Source: a bacterium
GTDB taxonomy: Bacteria > Armatimonadota > UBA5829
Direction of reading: 5' to 3'
NCBI GenBank assembly: GCA_021371935.1
Contig: JAJFVF010000006.1
Location: 168,208-232,207 of the forward strand
DNA length: 64,000 nucleotides
Below are positions 37,288 to 46,118 of the stretch, piece by piece (the stretch's first letter is position 1; each line of letters begins with the position of its first letter). The notes beneath the pieces are model-generated. The model was not told where the DNA came from and did not search any database. It was given only the letters and a program-made list of their open reading frames with translations. Position numbers and translations under genes: made by a program.

Positions 37288-38739
37288 ATGAGATACTTTT
37301 TGGCAAGTTTGTTTCTGTTGATATTTCCAAACATCTGCTGTCAGGCTTCCTATATGGATTTTCCGGCAGAAGAAATATACAGGATTCGTATACTGAACCA
37401 GGTCGGCGGGCTTGTGCAGGTGAGCCTGGATAGAGGCCGCAGCTACAGCACGGTAGGCCGAGTTAAAGTAGCTGCCAACGCACGGATAACAGGCTTTAGC
37501 GCTTCTTCATATACTCCTCATGGTGCGGTCGCGGCAACCGCCGTCCATGGAATCAGGATAAAAACAGGTCAGGCAGCCATGGGTGTGGGTAAAGCTCAGA
37601 TGCCGCTGATGTTCAGCATATCACCGCGCGAGTTCTCGTCAATCCCGCACGGGTATGGCGGACACATACCGCGTTCATCGGCGATCCAGCTTGATATTCA
37701 TACCGGCCAGTCTATATTTCGTGACTTTTCGCCGTATGTAGGCAACGCTGTCTTTGTAGAACGAGACCACAACCTGTTGGCTCTGCCGCAGGACTATCTG
37801 CCCATAACTGGAGAAACATTCGTGATAGTGGTCAAGCGCCCGACCCGCTTGCCGCGTGAAATAGACTTTGAGAATAAAATTGGCGGGGATGTGACTGCAA
37901 TCTACCCTGACGGGACACGCGAACAGATCACGAAGGTAGACAGCCCCGTCCTCGGAATAGGCAGATATGACGCGACAACTTTCACCGGAGTCGGAGCAGT
38001 GAACACCAATCACGTGGGAGTGCTCACAATATCGACCGTGCCTGTATGCCCATGGAGCACGCAGGAAGGCGGAGCAGTCGAAACACGCGGCGGGTTTATG
38101 GTCCAGCCGTATTATCATGCTCATGACCAGGGCGTGAACCAGCCGCAAGTCATGATAATCGGGACAAAGGATTCATCAAAACCAATTCTGGAAGGTAAGC
38201 CGCCGCTCTTTTTTGGCTATATCAACCTTGCATGGCAGCCCGGCAAACCCAACCAGTCATATCGTGCGCAAGTGCGTATAGATGACGGCGAGTGGGAAGA
38301 CGTGCCCAGCATGGTCGGCAGGATAGACAATGCTTTTGCCGCTGGCTACATGACCGGCTATTTTGAAAAACTCGGCAAGCCGCGAAAAGTGGAAAAGGGA
38401 GTCACAGCCATTCGGCTGCTCTTCCCATCTTTCGACCCTGATTACGCCGCTAAAGAACTCAACCGCACTGCCGAGGATTACTGCCGAACATCTATAAAAT
38501 CCGGCATCCAACCCGCATATGGGATATACGATATAAAGCCGCAGCGGCAGGTCGAGGACTCCATAACCACGTATTATGTCGATGGCCGCACGGTCTATAC
38601 GACTAGCGACAACGCCACAGCGTATGGATGGGATACGACCAGATTCGCAAACGGCTTTCACGAGATTGTGATCGAGTCCGCATCCGATACGGGCCAGCCG
38701 GTGACTCAGAGGCGCTTTGTATTGATAATGAACAAATAG
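37288..38739 (+). CDS. Exported protein of unknown function, beta-rich
   Basis: 483 aa with signal peptide (~1-20) and no TM afterwards. Sequence is rich in predicted beta-strands (TTYYVDGRTVYTT, ARITGFSASSYTPHG, GGFMVQPYYHAHD), with Gly/Tyr motifs but no catalytic signature that I recognise; the C-terminal part has an Ig-like feel. Divergent from the GH2 gene across an 81-bp gap. Close spacing and carbohydrate context suggest a polysaccharide-related envelope protein, but this is weak. Its stop lies 3 bp before the convergent UROD-like gene. Confidence 0.65.
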   Translation: MRYFLASLFLLIFPNICCQASYMDFPAEEIYRIRILNQVGGLVQVSLDRGRSYSTVGRVKVAANARITGFSASSYTPHGAVAATAVHGIRIKTGQAAMGVGKAQMPLMFSISPREFSSIPHGYGGHIPRSSAIQLDIHTGQSIFRDFSPYVGNAVFVERDHNLLALPQDYLPITGETFVIVVKRPTRLPREIDFENKIGGDVTAIYPDGTREQITKVDSPVLGIGRYDATTFTGVGAVNTNHVGVLTISTVPVCPWSTQEGGAVETRGGFMVQPYYHAHDQGVNQPQVMIIGTKDSSKPILEGKPPLFFGYINLAWQPGKPNQSYRAQVRIDDGEWEDVPSMVGRIDNAFAAGYMTGYFEKLGKPRKVEKGVTAIRLLFPSFDPDYAAKELNRTAEDYCRTSIKSGIQPAYGIYDIKPQRQVEDSITTYYVDGRTVYTTSDNATAYGWDTTRFANGFHEIVIESASDTGQPVTQRRFVLIMNK

Positions 38740-38742
38740 CTC

Positions 38743-39876
38743 TCAGTCATACTTACCGTAACTCTTGCATACTTCCACCAGCTTGAATATGTTTTCATCC
38801 GGCGTATCCCTGCCGCACTGATCACCGGTCGAAAGGATATAGCCGCCGTCCTCTGCCGCGTCATCGATACACTTTTTTGCAGCCCTTTCGACATCATCCA
38901 CACTGCCGTTGAGCATCACATCAGTCGTATGGATATTGCCCATGAGCGCAAACCTGTGACCGAAGTCGCGCTTGATATCGGCAAGATCACAGTCACCCAT
39001 CGGAGGTATCTCGAGAGGGTTCACGCAGTTCAAATCCGACTCCTCGGCAAGTATCTCTATCAATATCCTCTCCTTGCCGCAGCTGTGGATCATAGTCGGG
39101 ATTCCGGCCTGCTTTGCCATTGCAGTCATCTTCTTGATCGTCGGCACACACAGTTCCTTGAAGATAGCCGGGGACTGCATGGTGATGGATCCGCTGCCTG
39201 CCAGCAATACGAAGTCGGGTTTTGCATCCAGAGCCAGTTCCATCATACGCAGAGACCGCTTCTCTTCCATAACCCGCCATTCTTCTATGAGGTCGGAGTG
39301 GTCCATGTATGCATATGTAAGCCCCTCCAGTCCGCTCTGGACCAGAGTGAACCATATCTGAAACCCCGGATAAGAGATGGGCACACCGAGAGCACCCAGG
39401 TCGCCAAGTTCGGTTCTCATCTCTTCCAGCCGGGTTGTGTCCGAGTCCAGAATGTCCGGGTAGAGGTATCTGAGTTTGTCGAAGTCCTGCTTTATGTCCT
39501 TGATCGGCTTCTCGGTGGGAGAAGCGGAATCGGCGACAAAAAATGTGGTCTCGGAAGTCAATACTCCCGCAGGGGTCTCGCACTTATATGCCACCACTAT
39601 CCGCTCGGAGTCCCGGCTGACCACTTTCTGCTCGTATTTATTCTTATCATCGCATCTGAGACTGAGGTCACCATATGTGAACCAGCCGTCAATCCCGAAA
39701 TATTTGACTGCCTCGATATAGGCTTTCCAGAGCGGAGGGTTCCACTCCATCTCAGTCTCCCAAAATGGCTTGCCGAGCAGGCGCATGGGGATCATGGTCG
39801 ATATGTCCGGCGCGCAGGGTACGCGATCCGGTTTGCCATTTTGCATTGCAATGAGCATTCGTTCTTTGGGTGTCAT
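38743..39876 (-). CDS. Uroporphyrinogen decarboxylase-family protein (UROD-like)
   Basis: 377 aa TIM barrel of the UROD/cobamide-dependent methyltransferase family. Seen: N-terminal TPKERMLIAMQNGKPDRVP, LAGSGSITMQSPAIFKELCVP, MIHSCGKERILIEI and FALMGNIHT. Many carbohydrate-rich bacteria have several such proteins; they are usually not HemE but of unknown or methyltransferase function. The ATG at 39876 has GAGG 5 nt upstream; the frame is open further to 39930. No haem genes are adjacent. The gene converges with the secreted protein gene, 3 bp apart. Confidence 0.85.
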   Translation of the reverse strand: MTPKERMLIAMQNGKPDRVPCAPDISTMIPMRLLGKPFWETEMEWNPPLWKAYIEAVKYFGIDGWFTYGDLSLRCDDKNKYEQKVVSRDSERIVVAYKCETPAGVLTSETTFFVADSASPTEKPIKDIKQDFDKLRYLYPDILDSDTTRLEEMRTELGDLGALGVPISYPGFQIWFTLVQSGLEGLTYAYMDHSDLIEEWRVMEEKRSLRMMELALDAKPDFVLLAGSGSITMQSPAIFKELCVPTIKKMTAMAKQAGIPTMIHSCGKERILIEILAEESDLNCVNPLEIPPMGDCDLADIKRDFGHRFALMGNIHTTDVMLNGSVDDVERAAKKCIDDAAEDGGYILSTGDQCGRDTPDENIFKLVEVCKSYGKYD

Positions 39877-39978
39877 ATTATCCTCTGAGTGGTTGGTTTC
39901 AGTAGGATAGTTAGACGACAGTCGGGACATACCTTCGTTTATTCAAAAGATTTCTGGACTCTCAGCTTTCCACTTGCA

Positions 39979-41100
39979 TCACATTCCCAACCTGAGCTTG
40001 GTCTGGATGAGCCTGAACACCGAGTCGCGCCCCACAGTGCCCTTTAGGTGATCGCCTTCAACCACCATCAACCGGCAGACATTTTCAGAGCTGAGCCTTG
40101 TCAGCGCAACCCATGCATCATCCTCTGAGGTCACTTCGTACTCACCGTCTATGCGGTGCATGATCTCGCCGACCTTGGTCATATCCCAAAGGTTCGACGG
40201 TACAGTCCGCACCTCTTCTGCGCCTACCACCCCGACCACATTCTCACCCGCCATAACCGGATAACACGAATATTCATGGCGCAAAAGCTGCTCGTCCACA
40301 AACTGTCTCACGCTCAGGTCGGCGGGTATCTCCGGGACATCCGTAGTCATCACCTGATCGACTCGCACCCCGGATAAAGCCCGCCTGATAAGAAGCTGCT
40401 CATAGCTCTGCCGAGCCGCACCGGTGAGAAACCAGCCGATAAAGATCAGCCATAGCCCACCTATCAGGTTTCCTCCGAGGATCATAAAGAAACCAAAGGC
40501 CATCATCGCATATCCGAAGCCCTGCCCCGAATATGACGCCCACTGTGTCGCTTTGGCAAGGTCGTCTGTGGCGCCCCATATGATCGAGCGCAGCACCCTT
40601 CCGCCATCAAGAGGAAATCCAGGCACCAGATTGAACGCACCCAAGAGGAGATTTATAAATGCCAAATAGCCCAACACCGCAACTATCGGCACAGGCCAGT
40701 CAGACCCTTCACCTATCCCGCCAAGCAGATAAAAGAATGCGGCCAACGCAAAGCTCGTTATAGGACCTATTATCGCCATCCAGAACTCTTCCCTGGCGGA
40801 TTTCGGCTCATCGCTCATCTGGGATACACCGCCGAACAGGAAGAGTGTTATCCCTCTTACCGGCGTGCCGTATTTTCTGGAGACTATGCTGTGGCTGAGT
40901 TCATGCACCAGCACGGACGCGAAGAGCAGCAGAGCCGCCAGCACACCCATCCCCCAACTTGTGGCGACGTCCAGTTCAGGATAGAAATGTGGAAAATATC
41001 CGCTTGCCAGAGTGTAGACCACCAGGAAGAAAATCAAAAGCCATGACCAGTCTATGCTTATCTCAAAGCCGAAAAGCCGACCCAGTTTAACCCCGCCCAT
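39979..41100 (-). CDS. Site-2 protease family M50 metallopeptidase with CBS pair
   Basis: 373 aa, group III site-2 protease form. Seen: TM helices, zinc motif HELSH (~58-62), third-ligand motif NLVPGFPLDGG, and a C-terminal CBS domain pair (~245-365, DQVMTTDVPEI, VGEIMHRIDGEY). CBS domains in this family regulate intramembrane cleavage with adenine nucleotides. The ATG at 41100 lies 6 nt after GGAGG. A second, much larger M50 protein occurs at 4185, so the window has two intramembrane protease candidates. Confidence 0.93.
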   Translation of the reverse strand: MGGVKLGRLFGFEISIDWSWLLIFFLVVYTLASGYFPHFYPELDVATSWGMGVLAALLLFASVLVHELSHSIVSRKYGTPVRGITLFLFGGVSQMSDEPKSAREEFWMAIIGPITSFALAAFFYLLGGIGEGSDWPVPIVAVLGYLAFINLLLGAFNLVPGFPLDGGRVLRSIIWGATDDLAKATQWASYSGQGFGYAMMAFGFFMILGGNLIGGLWLIFIGWFLTGAARQSYEQLLIRRALSGVRVDQVMTTDVPEIPADLSVRQFVDEQLLRHEYSCYPVMAGENVVGVVGAEEVRTVPSNLWDMTKVGEIMHRIDGEYEVTSEDDAWVALTRLSSENVCRLMVVEGDHLKGTVGRDSVFRLIQTKLRLGM

Positions 41101-41181
41101 ATGTGACCTCCAAACCATCAAGGGAAAATTTGGATTATGTCACTATGGCTTTACCCAATCCTAAGCAGCAAACAAACTCAG

Positions 41182-42366
41182 CTAGCCGTTGAGTTTGATG
41201 GCCGATCTCCACCTGGCGACAAGCCATTTGAATACACCCGCACCGATCAGCAAACACATCCCTGTAAAGAGGAAAATTGAACGGAGACCAAATATGCCGC
41301 CGATCTTGCCGGCAGCGAGTGGAGCAAACAGAGCGCCCAGTGTCCCTGCCGACTGCTGGATGCCATATGCTCTTCCGCGAAAACTCTCTTCAACCTTTGT
41401 ACAGGTGAGCGCACCCGTGCTCGGCTGGACTGCGGCTATCCATAGTCCGTTCATAAAGTACACAACCGCAAACAGCCACACGCTGGACATAACAGTCAGT
41501 ATGGCCGTAAAAACCCCGCACCCCAAGAGGCCAATTATGATTACTCTCTCGTAACCGATGCGTTCTCCAAGGCCGGTCCACTGGTGGGCTACAAGTATGA
41601 ACGCCAGCGCAGGCAGTGTGAATATAATGCCGACCAGCCATTCCTTGGCGCCAAGACTGCCCAAATGAAGCGGCAGATATGGATTGATCGCATTGCTGAA
41701 GACCCATGCCAGAAACACTGCGAAAAGTATCGAGACTTGCACAGGCGACTTGAACGCGACTTCAAAGTCCTGTATCAGGCTCGTCTTTTCTATGGCAACC
41801 GGCTTATTGGGTTCCTGGACCAGCCGCCATACGAGCAATGTTGCGATCAGGTCAACTATCGCTGATATCTGCATTGCGCCTCTATAGCCCACCGCTGCAG
41901 CAAGGAGCCCACCGATTGCCGGACCGATTATCAACCCTGCGGCGGAAGCTGTCTGAGCAGTCGCCACTGAGCGCGGTGCATACTCTTCAGGTGTATTCGT
42001 CGCAATAAGAGTGATGGAGCCGGGAATGAAACCTGTCAGAGCACCGTTCAAAAATCTGAAAAAAGCCAGATGCCATGGCGCTGTGGACATGCTCATCCCA
42101 AGGTAGACACCGGCCAGACAAAAGCCCGCCCGTATAACCATCGCCTTACGCCCGTAACTGTCTCCCACCTTGCCCCAAAACGGCTGAGCGATGATCGCCG
42201 CAACAGACTGAGCAGCAAATACGATGCCCACCCATTCAAGCAGGTTATTACCCACATTCATTTTTTTGAGGAAAAGTGGCAGGAATGGTATTACCTGGTT
42301 CCAGCTTGCCGCCGCGAGGAAGATCGTGAGTGAGAGCACATATAAGTTACGTCGATAGTATGGCAT
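41182..42366 (-). CDS. MFS transporter, probable drug or sugar efflux
   Basis: 394 aa, about 12 TM helices. Motif A between TM2 and TM3 reads GKVGDSYGRKAMVI and motif C-like GLIIGPAIGGLLAAAVG is present, typical of multidrug-type exporters (DHA1/BceR style). The substrate cannot be told. Shine-Dalgarno GGAGA lies 12 nt before the ATG. Monocistronic with 60 bp to the M50-CBS gene and 199 bp to the GH38 stop; the gap holds a terminator at 42510. Confidence 0.85.
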   Translation of the reverse strand: MPYYRRNLYVLSLTIFLAAASWNQVIPFLPLFLKKMNVGNNLLEWVGIVFAAQSVAAIIAQPFWGKVGDSYGRKAMVIRAGFCLAGVYLGMSMSTAPWHLAFFRFLNGALTGFIPGSITLIATNTPEEYAPRSVATAQTASAAGLIIGPAIGGLLAAAVGYRGAMQISAIVDLIATLLVWRLVQEPNKPVAIEKTSLIQDFEVAFKSPVQVSILFAVFLAWVFSNAINPYLPLHLGSLGAKEWLVGIIFTLPALAFILVAHQWTGLGERIGYERVIIIGLLGCGVFTAILTVMSSVWLFAVVYFMNGLWIAAVQPSTGALTCTKVEESFRGRAYGIQQSAGTLGALFAPLAAGKIGGIFGLRSIFLFTGMCLLIGAGVFKWLVARWRSAIKLNG

Positions 42367-42509
42367 TGCTAAAAGACTTCTCCAGAGCCATTAACAGTCT
42401 ATCATGACTGTCAAGCATTGAGGATCGGCGGTGAAGTGATAACTGCATTACAGAATTGGTGAATCTAAGCATTTTTGAGTCATAGCAGCAGGCCACCGGG
42501 AATACTTGC

Positions 42510-42544
42510 AAAAATGGATCGGGGACAAAGATGCCCCGACCCAT
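42510..42544 (-). terminator. Rho-independent terminator of the GH38 gene
   Basis: On the minus strand an 11-bp stem ATGGGTCGGGG/CCCCGATCCAT (one G-U pair) closes on a 9-nt loop and is followed by TTTT. It lies about 20 bp after the alpha-mannosidase stop. Confidence 0.8.
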
Positions 42545-42565
42545 TAGCAATTAATTCGTCCAGGT

Positions 42566-45298
42566 CTAGTCAGCCAGCTTGAGCGTTTGTATCTTCTTTG
42601 CCGGAAGATCGATAGTCAACTCGTTGCCGCTGGCAAGCTCTTCAACGCTGTCCTCTCGCAAGTTAGAGAGCCACACTTGGGAAAGTGATTTGAACAGCGA
42701 CACTTTGGCCTTTGCAGGACTCTGGGTGCCGTTCCAGAGTCTTAAAGCAAATCCCTTGCCATCCTCGCATTGTTTCACGCTGGAAAGCATCGCATTGTCC
42801 GACTCGATGCTCACAAATGAGAACTGAGTCGGCAGTTTGGCTGATTCGCCGGTATACAGCACCGGCATAGCCCTCAGCCCCTGCACAAAGGCATGAGCCT
42901 CATGCTGAGCATGGCTCTCGTTCCATTTGCCCGCGTGCGGTATTATGCTGTATTTGAATGTAAGTCTCCTACCCAGCATCTGAGCCTCAGGCGTTGCAAT
43001 AATGGGTCCGGCGGGTCCCTGCCGTGTGTTCTTATATGCGGTCGACAGATAACCGACAGCTCTCAGCAGCGTGATCGCAATGGCTCTTTCATGGTCGGCG
43101 GTCACTTCGTATTCAGGCAGACCGATATTGGCAATGGTGAGACCTTTCGTTCCATCACTTACTGACGAAAAACTCTTTTGAGCAAACTGCTTTGGCTGGT
43201 CCTCTTTCCACAACTCAAGAGGCGGCTGCTTTATAAACACGGGGTGGTCGACCACATCGAACTGAGCCTCGCCGGAGGATATATCAGCATCCAGATATGA
43301 TGGGAAGACAGCCCGCAGGCGGTGGTCACTGACTGTGTTCATCAGGCTCGTCTCGATATCCACACGTCGTGAATCCGCTCCCATAGAGATGACGCTTTCG
43401 ATCACTAGAGGCTTTCTGACTGTCGAGCGGGCTTGATTCGTAGCGTCCAGCGACTCGGGCAGGTTCATAGTGATCCTGACCTTGTATGCGGCTCTGGCCT
43501 GTGAGTTTTCGATCATGGATATTTCGGCATTTTCGGACAGGCTGGTATATACCTCATCGCTCTTGGGGAATGAGTATGCATATCCGCCGCCGTTGTCACC
43601 GCCGTCTTCGAAGTAGTGCAGGTTCTCATAGATATGACCTGTCGACTTCTCTTTGAGACGAAGCGTGCCGTTGGGATTTATCTCCACACGCAGATAGTCA
43701 TTCTCCATGACATCGCGTTCAGGGATCATGCTGCCAAACATACAGTTGGGCTTGTCTATGACCTTGAACTTGAATACCTTGTAGCCGCACGCCGGAATAT
43801 CCTGTGCCCATAAGCTGAAATTGAAGACGGGGCGCATATCGGCGGTGCAGAATTTGCGAGCGGACGGCCTGTTTATCACTTTGCGCTCGAAGCTGTTGAG
43901 CCAGAACTTCTGCTGGTTGCCGTCCATATCGGTAATCAGAACCCCTCGGATGTCGGCATCATTCGCCGGGTCCTTTGCGTTGTATGGAATCTCGACTTCG
44001 ACCTCCATCCAGTCCGAACGCTGCTCCTGGCTCGGGTTAAAGACCGCAAACGCATATTCATCATCGGCAAGGCCGTCTATCTTTACGTTCTCCAGTATGT
44101 CCGTAAACACAAATTGCAGCAGGTTATCCGCGATATCTTTCGCCCACTCGAAGCGGGTCTCCATCTGTCGATGCACGGCGTCGATGGAACATCCGCCAAT
44201 TGAGTCGTGAGGATGGTTCTTGAGGACCCACTGCCATGCCTTTTCGATAAGCCCTTTCTCATAACTGCCGCCGATAAGCGTATTGAAAACGCTGAACGGC
44301 TCAACCCAGTTCTCGAGCAGCGTGCAGCATTCCTGGTTCTGCTGCTTAAGATATATCCGGGACGACAATACACCATTAAGGATGATCCCGGTGCCGATCT
44401 CCGCCCATACAGTATCGCGCAGTTCACCACAAATCACCTGCAGATCCTTGCCCTTGACGGCTTCCCTGAGCGCCTCGACATACTCATCAAACGACGCCTG
44501 GACAATCTCGCCGTCCTTGAGCTTTTCATTAGCTTTCTTGATGATACTCGGGATTTCTGGGTTGGCCTCCATGTGGTCGACGCCGTTAAAGAGAATGTGG
44601 CAGTTTGTCGCCGCTTTCTTCTTGATATCAGCGCATGCGGCAATTAGCGTCTCGGCAGCCATATTGCCCGTGGCCAGTTCATCATGACGCTTACCGGAAT
44701 CCAGGAGCTGCTTTCGGATGATCCAGGGGGTGGATCCGACAAAGAGCGCAGCCGTGCAGTATCCGTATTGCTCATGAATATGCGTCAGCAGCACGCGGGA
44801 GCCGTCGGGAGACTCCCAGATCAGCTCATTCTTATATTCATCGCCCGATATACCGCGCCACAAAATGGCGTTGTCTATCCCCCACTGATTCAGGATTTGC
44901 GGTATCTGGCTGAAATGGCCGAATGTATCCGGCAGATAGCCTGCATTACTCGGTTTGCCGAACCTTTCTGCGATTCTGCGGCCAAATTCAAGGTTACGGA
45001 CGGTGGACTCGCCAGTAACAAGAAACTCATCGGGCAGGATATACCATGGCCCCACTACCAGCTTGCCCTCGCCTATCCTTTTGCGGATCTCCGCCTCACG
45101 CTCCGGTTTTATCTCGAGGTAATCCTCGAGCACGACGCTCTGGCCGTCAAGATTGAAGCATTTATAGTTGGGATCAGTGTCGAATATATCGAGCAGCTTG
45201 TCCATAAGGCGCACCAGACGCATCCTGAACTGCTGAAACTCTCCATACCATTCGCGGTCCCAATGGGTCTCCGAACACAAATAATATTTATCGGGCAC
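42566..45298 (-). CDS. GH38 alpha-mannosidase
   Basis: 910 aa zinc-dependent retaining glycosidase, without signal peptide. Seen: Zn-binding THWDREWY near the N-terminus, the nucleophile Asp in YLPDTFGHF, the helical middle domain with ending NHPHDSIGGCSID (Zn His), then the large beta-sandwich C-terminal region. Length is normal for bacterial GH38. The start is GTG 45298 with AAGGAG 7 nt upstream; a longer frame would start at GTG 45334, inside a palindrome. Substrate: alpha-mannosides from N-glycan or yeast/plant sources. It is monocistronic and carries the palindrome 30-46 nt upstream and a terminator at 42510. Confidence 0.93.
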   Translation of the reverse strand: MPDKYYLCSETHWDREWYGEFQQFRMRLVRLMDKLLDIFDTDPNYKCFNLDGQSVVLEDYLEIKPEREAEIRKRIGEGKLVVGPWYILPDEFLVTGESTVRNLEFGRRIAERFGKPSNAGYLPDTFGHFSQIPQILNQWGIDNAILWRGISGDEYKNELIWESPDGSRVLLTHIHEQYGYCTAALFVGSTPWIIRKQLLDSGKRHDELATGNMAAETLIAACADIKKKAATNCHILFNGVDHMEANPEIPSIIKKANEKLKDGEIVQASFDEYVEALREAVKGKDLQVICGELRDTVWAEIGTGIILNGVLSSRIYLKQQNQECCTLLENWVEPFSVFNTLIGGSYEKGLIEKAWQWVLKNHPHDSIGGCSIDAVHRQMETRFEWAKDIADNLLQFVFTDILENVKIDGLADDEYAFAVFNPSQEQRSDWMEVEVEIPYNAKDPANDADIRGVLITDMDGNQQKFWLNSFERKVINRPSARKFCTADMRPVFNFSLWAQDIPACGYKVFKFKVIDKPNCMFGSMIPERDVMENDYLRVEINPNGTLRLKEKSTGHIYENLHYFEDGGDNGGGYAYSFPKSDEVYTSLSENAEISMIENSQARAAYKVRITMNLPESLDATNQARSTVRKPLVIESVISMGADSRRVDIETSLMNTVSDHRLRAVFPSYLDADISSGEAQFDVVDHPVFIKQPPLELWKEDQPKQFAQKSFSSVSDGTKGLTIANIGLPEYEVTADHERAIAITLLRAVGYLSTAYKNTRQGPAGPIIATPEAQMLGRRLTFKYSIIPHAGKWNESHAQHEAHAFVQGLRAMPVLYTGESAKLPTQFSFVSIESDNAMLSSVKQCEDGKGFALRLWNGTQSPAKAKVSLFKSLSQVWLSNLREDSVEELASGNELTIDLPAKKIQTLKLAD

Positions 45299-45327
45299 GA
45301 TCAAACTCCTTAATTCACAGTCTTTCA

Positions 45328-45344
45328 TGCGCACATTGTGCGCA
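45328..45344. promoter_or_regulatory. 17-bp palindrome upstream of GH38, possible operator
   Basis: TGCGCACA and TGTGCGCA form an 8-bp perfect inverted repeat around a single T. On the minus strand it lies 30-46 nt before the GH38 start codon and directly follows a possible -10 (TAATAT). Symmetry and position suit a dimeric repressor site. Its regulator is unknown. Confidence 0.6.
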
Positions 45345-45408
45345 CATATTACCGTTCTTGCGGTCGGGCGCGAGTTCCTTCTGAGGAGTTGAAATTAGTA
45401 GAGTGGAG

Positions 45409-45430
45409 TTGTGGGCACGGATGCCCACAA
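45409..45430. repeat. Perfect 9-bp hairpin in the 250-bp gap upstream of GH38
   Basis: TTGTGGGCA and TGCCCACAA flank the loop CGGA. No T-run follows on either strand in the direction needed for a terminator. The loop neighbourhood GGCACGGATGCC resembles that of the terminator at 42510. The rest of 45299-45548 has no supported gene. Confidence 0.6.
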
Positions 45431-45548
45431 AAACAGGCCGGAGCAGGAGTATCCCCGATCATAAAAATATGAGTCAACCATAATGTATTTGTCATACAAG
45501 CAAGAACTTGTCAATAGGCATTTCGAAAGATGTGACCTCCGCCGGCAG

Positions 45549-46118
45549 TTATTTGTGGTCTAGCTTAACGGTTCCCAAGCCAGTGAGTGGCAGCACATTG
45601 CCTGTCGCTCCATTCTGCTGCCGTATTGTGCACCCGAAACGCACCAAACCACTTGCGCGAATGTCTACGACCAAGTCCACATTCGACAAATCGTTCTTTG
45701 CTCCTAACTTATACAGTTCTGCCAGTTCATCACTCGGCCATTCACCAGTGGGATTTATCATAACCTGCCGGTATATCTTGAAATAGTTATCAAGTGCCCC
45801 TCGTTGTTTTGCGGTCAATGAAGTGCAAGGCAAAGTCACACTTTTGCTGGCTTTTAGACTATTTATCTGATCACTGCTCAATGTCCCAAAAAATTCCCAG
45901 GCAGGCACCAGAATAGCATGGAAACGGGCTTCATCTGAATCCTGGGACACGCCTTGTGGTAATGATCCCGATAAAACTTTCGACGCATTACAAAACTCAG
46001 GCGATGGGTTTTTGGGCGCCCATTCAGGCAAATTGGCCCTGGACCTATTAACGCAGCCACCTATCAGAAGCGTCATGACTACTATCGCAGATACTGCAAT
46101 CCAGTGTTTCTTGTTCAT
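45549..46118 (-). CDS. Small lipoprotein of unknown function
   Basis: 189 aa with signal peptide and lipobox LIGGC (Cys ~22). The mature part is soluble, helical and unremarkable (QINSLKASKSVTLPC, LTAKQRGALDNYFKIY). AAGGAG is 7 nt before the ATG. The start overlaps the stop of the secretin-like gene by 4 nt (ATGA), so the two are coupled and likely act together at the envelope. I do not recognise the family. Confidence 0.75.
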   Translation of the reverse strand: MNKKHWIAVSAIVVMTLLIGGCVNRSRANLPEWAPKNPSPEFCNASKVLSGSLPQGVSQDSDEARFHAILVPAWEFFGTLSSDQINSLKASKSVTLPCTSLTAKQRGALDNYFKIYRQVMINPTGEWPSDELAELYKLGAKNDLSNVDLVVDIRASGLVRFGCTIRQQNGATGNVLPLTGLGTVKLDHK

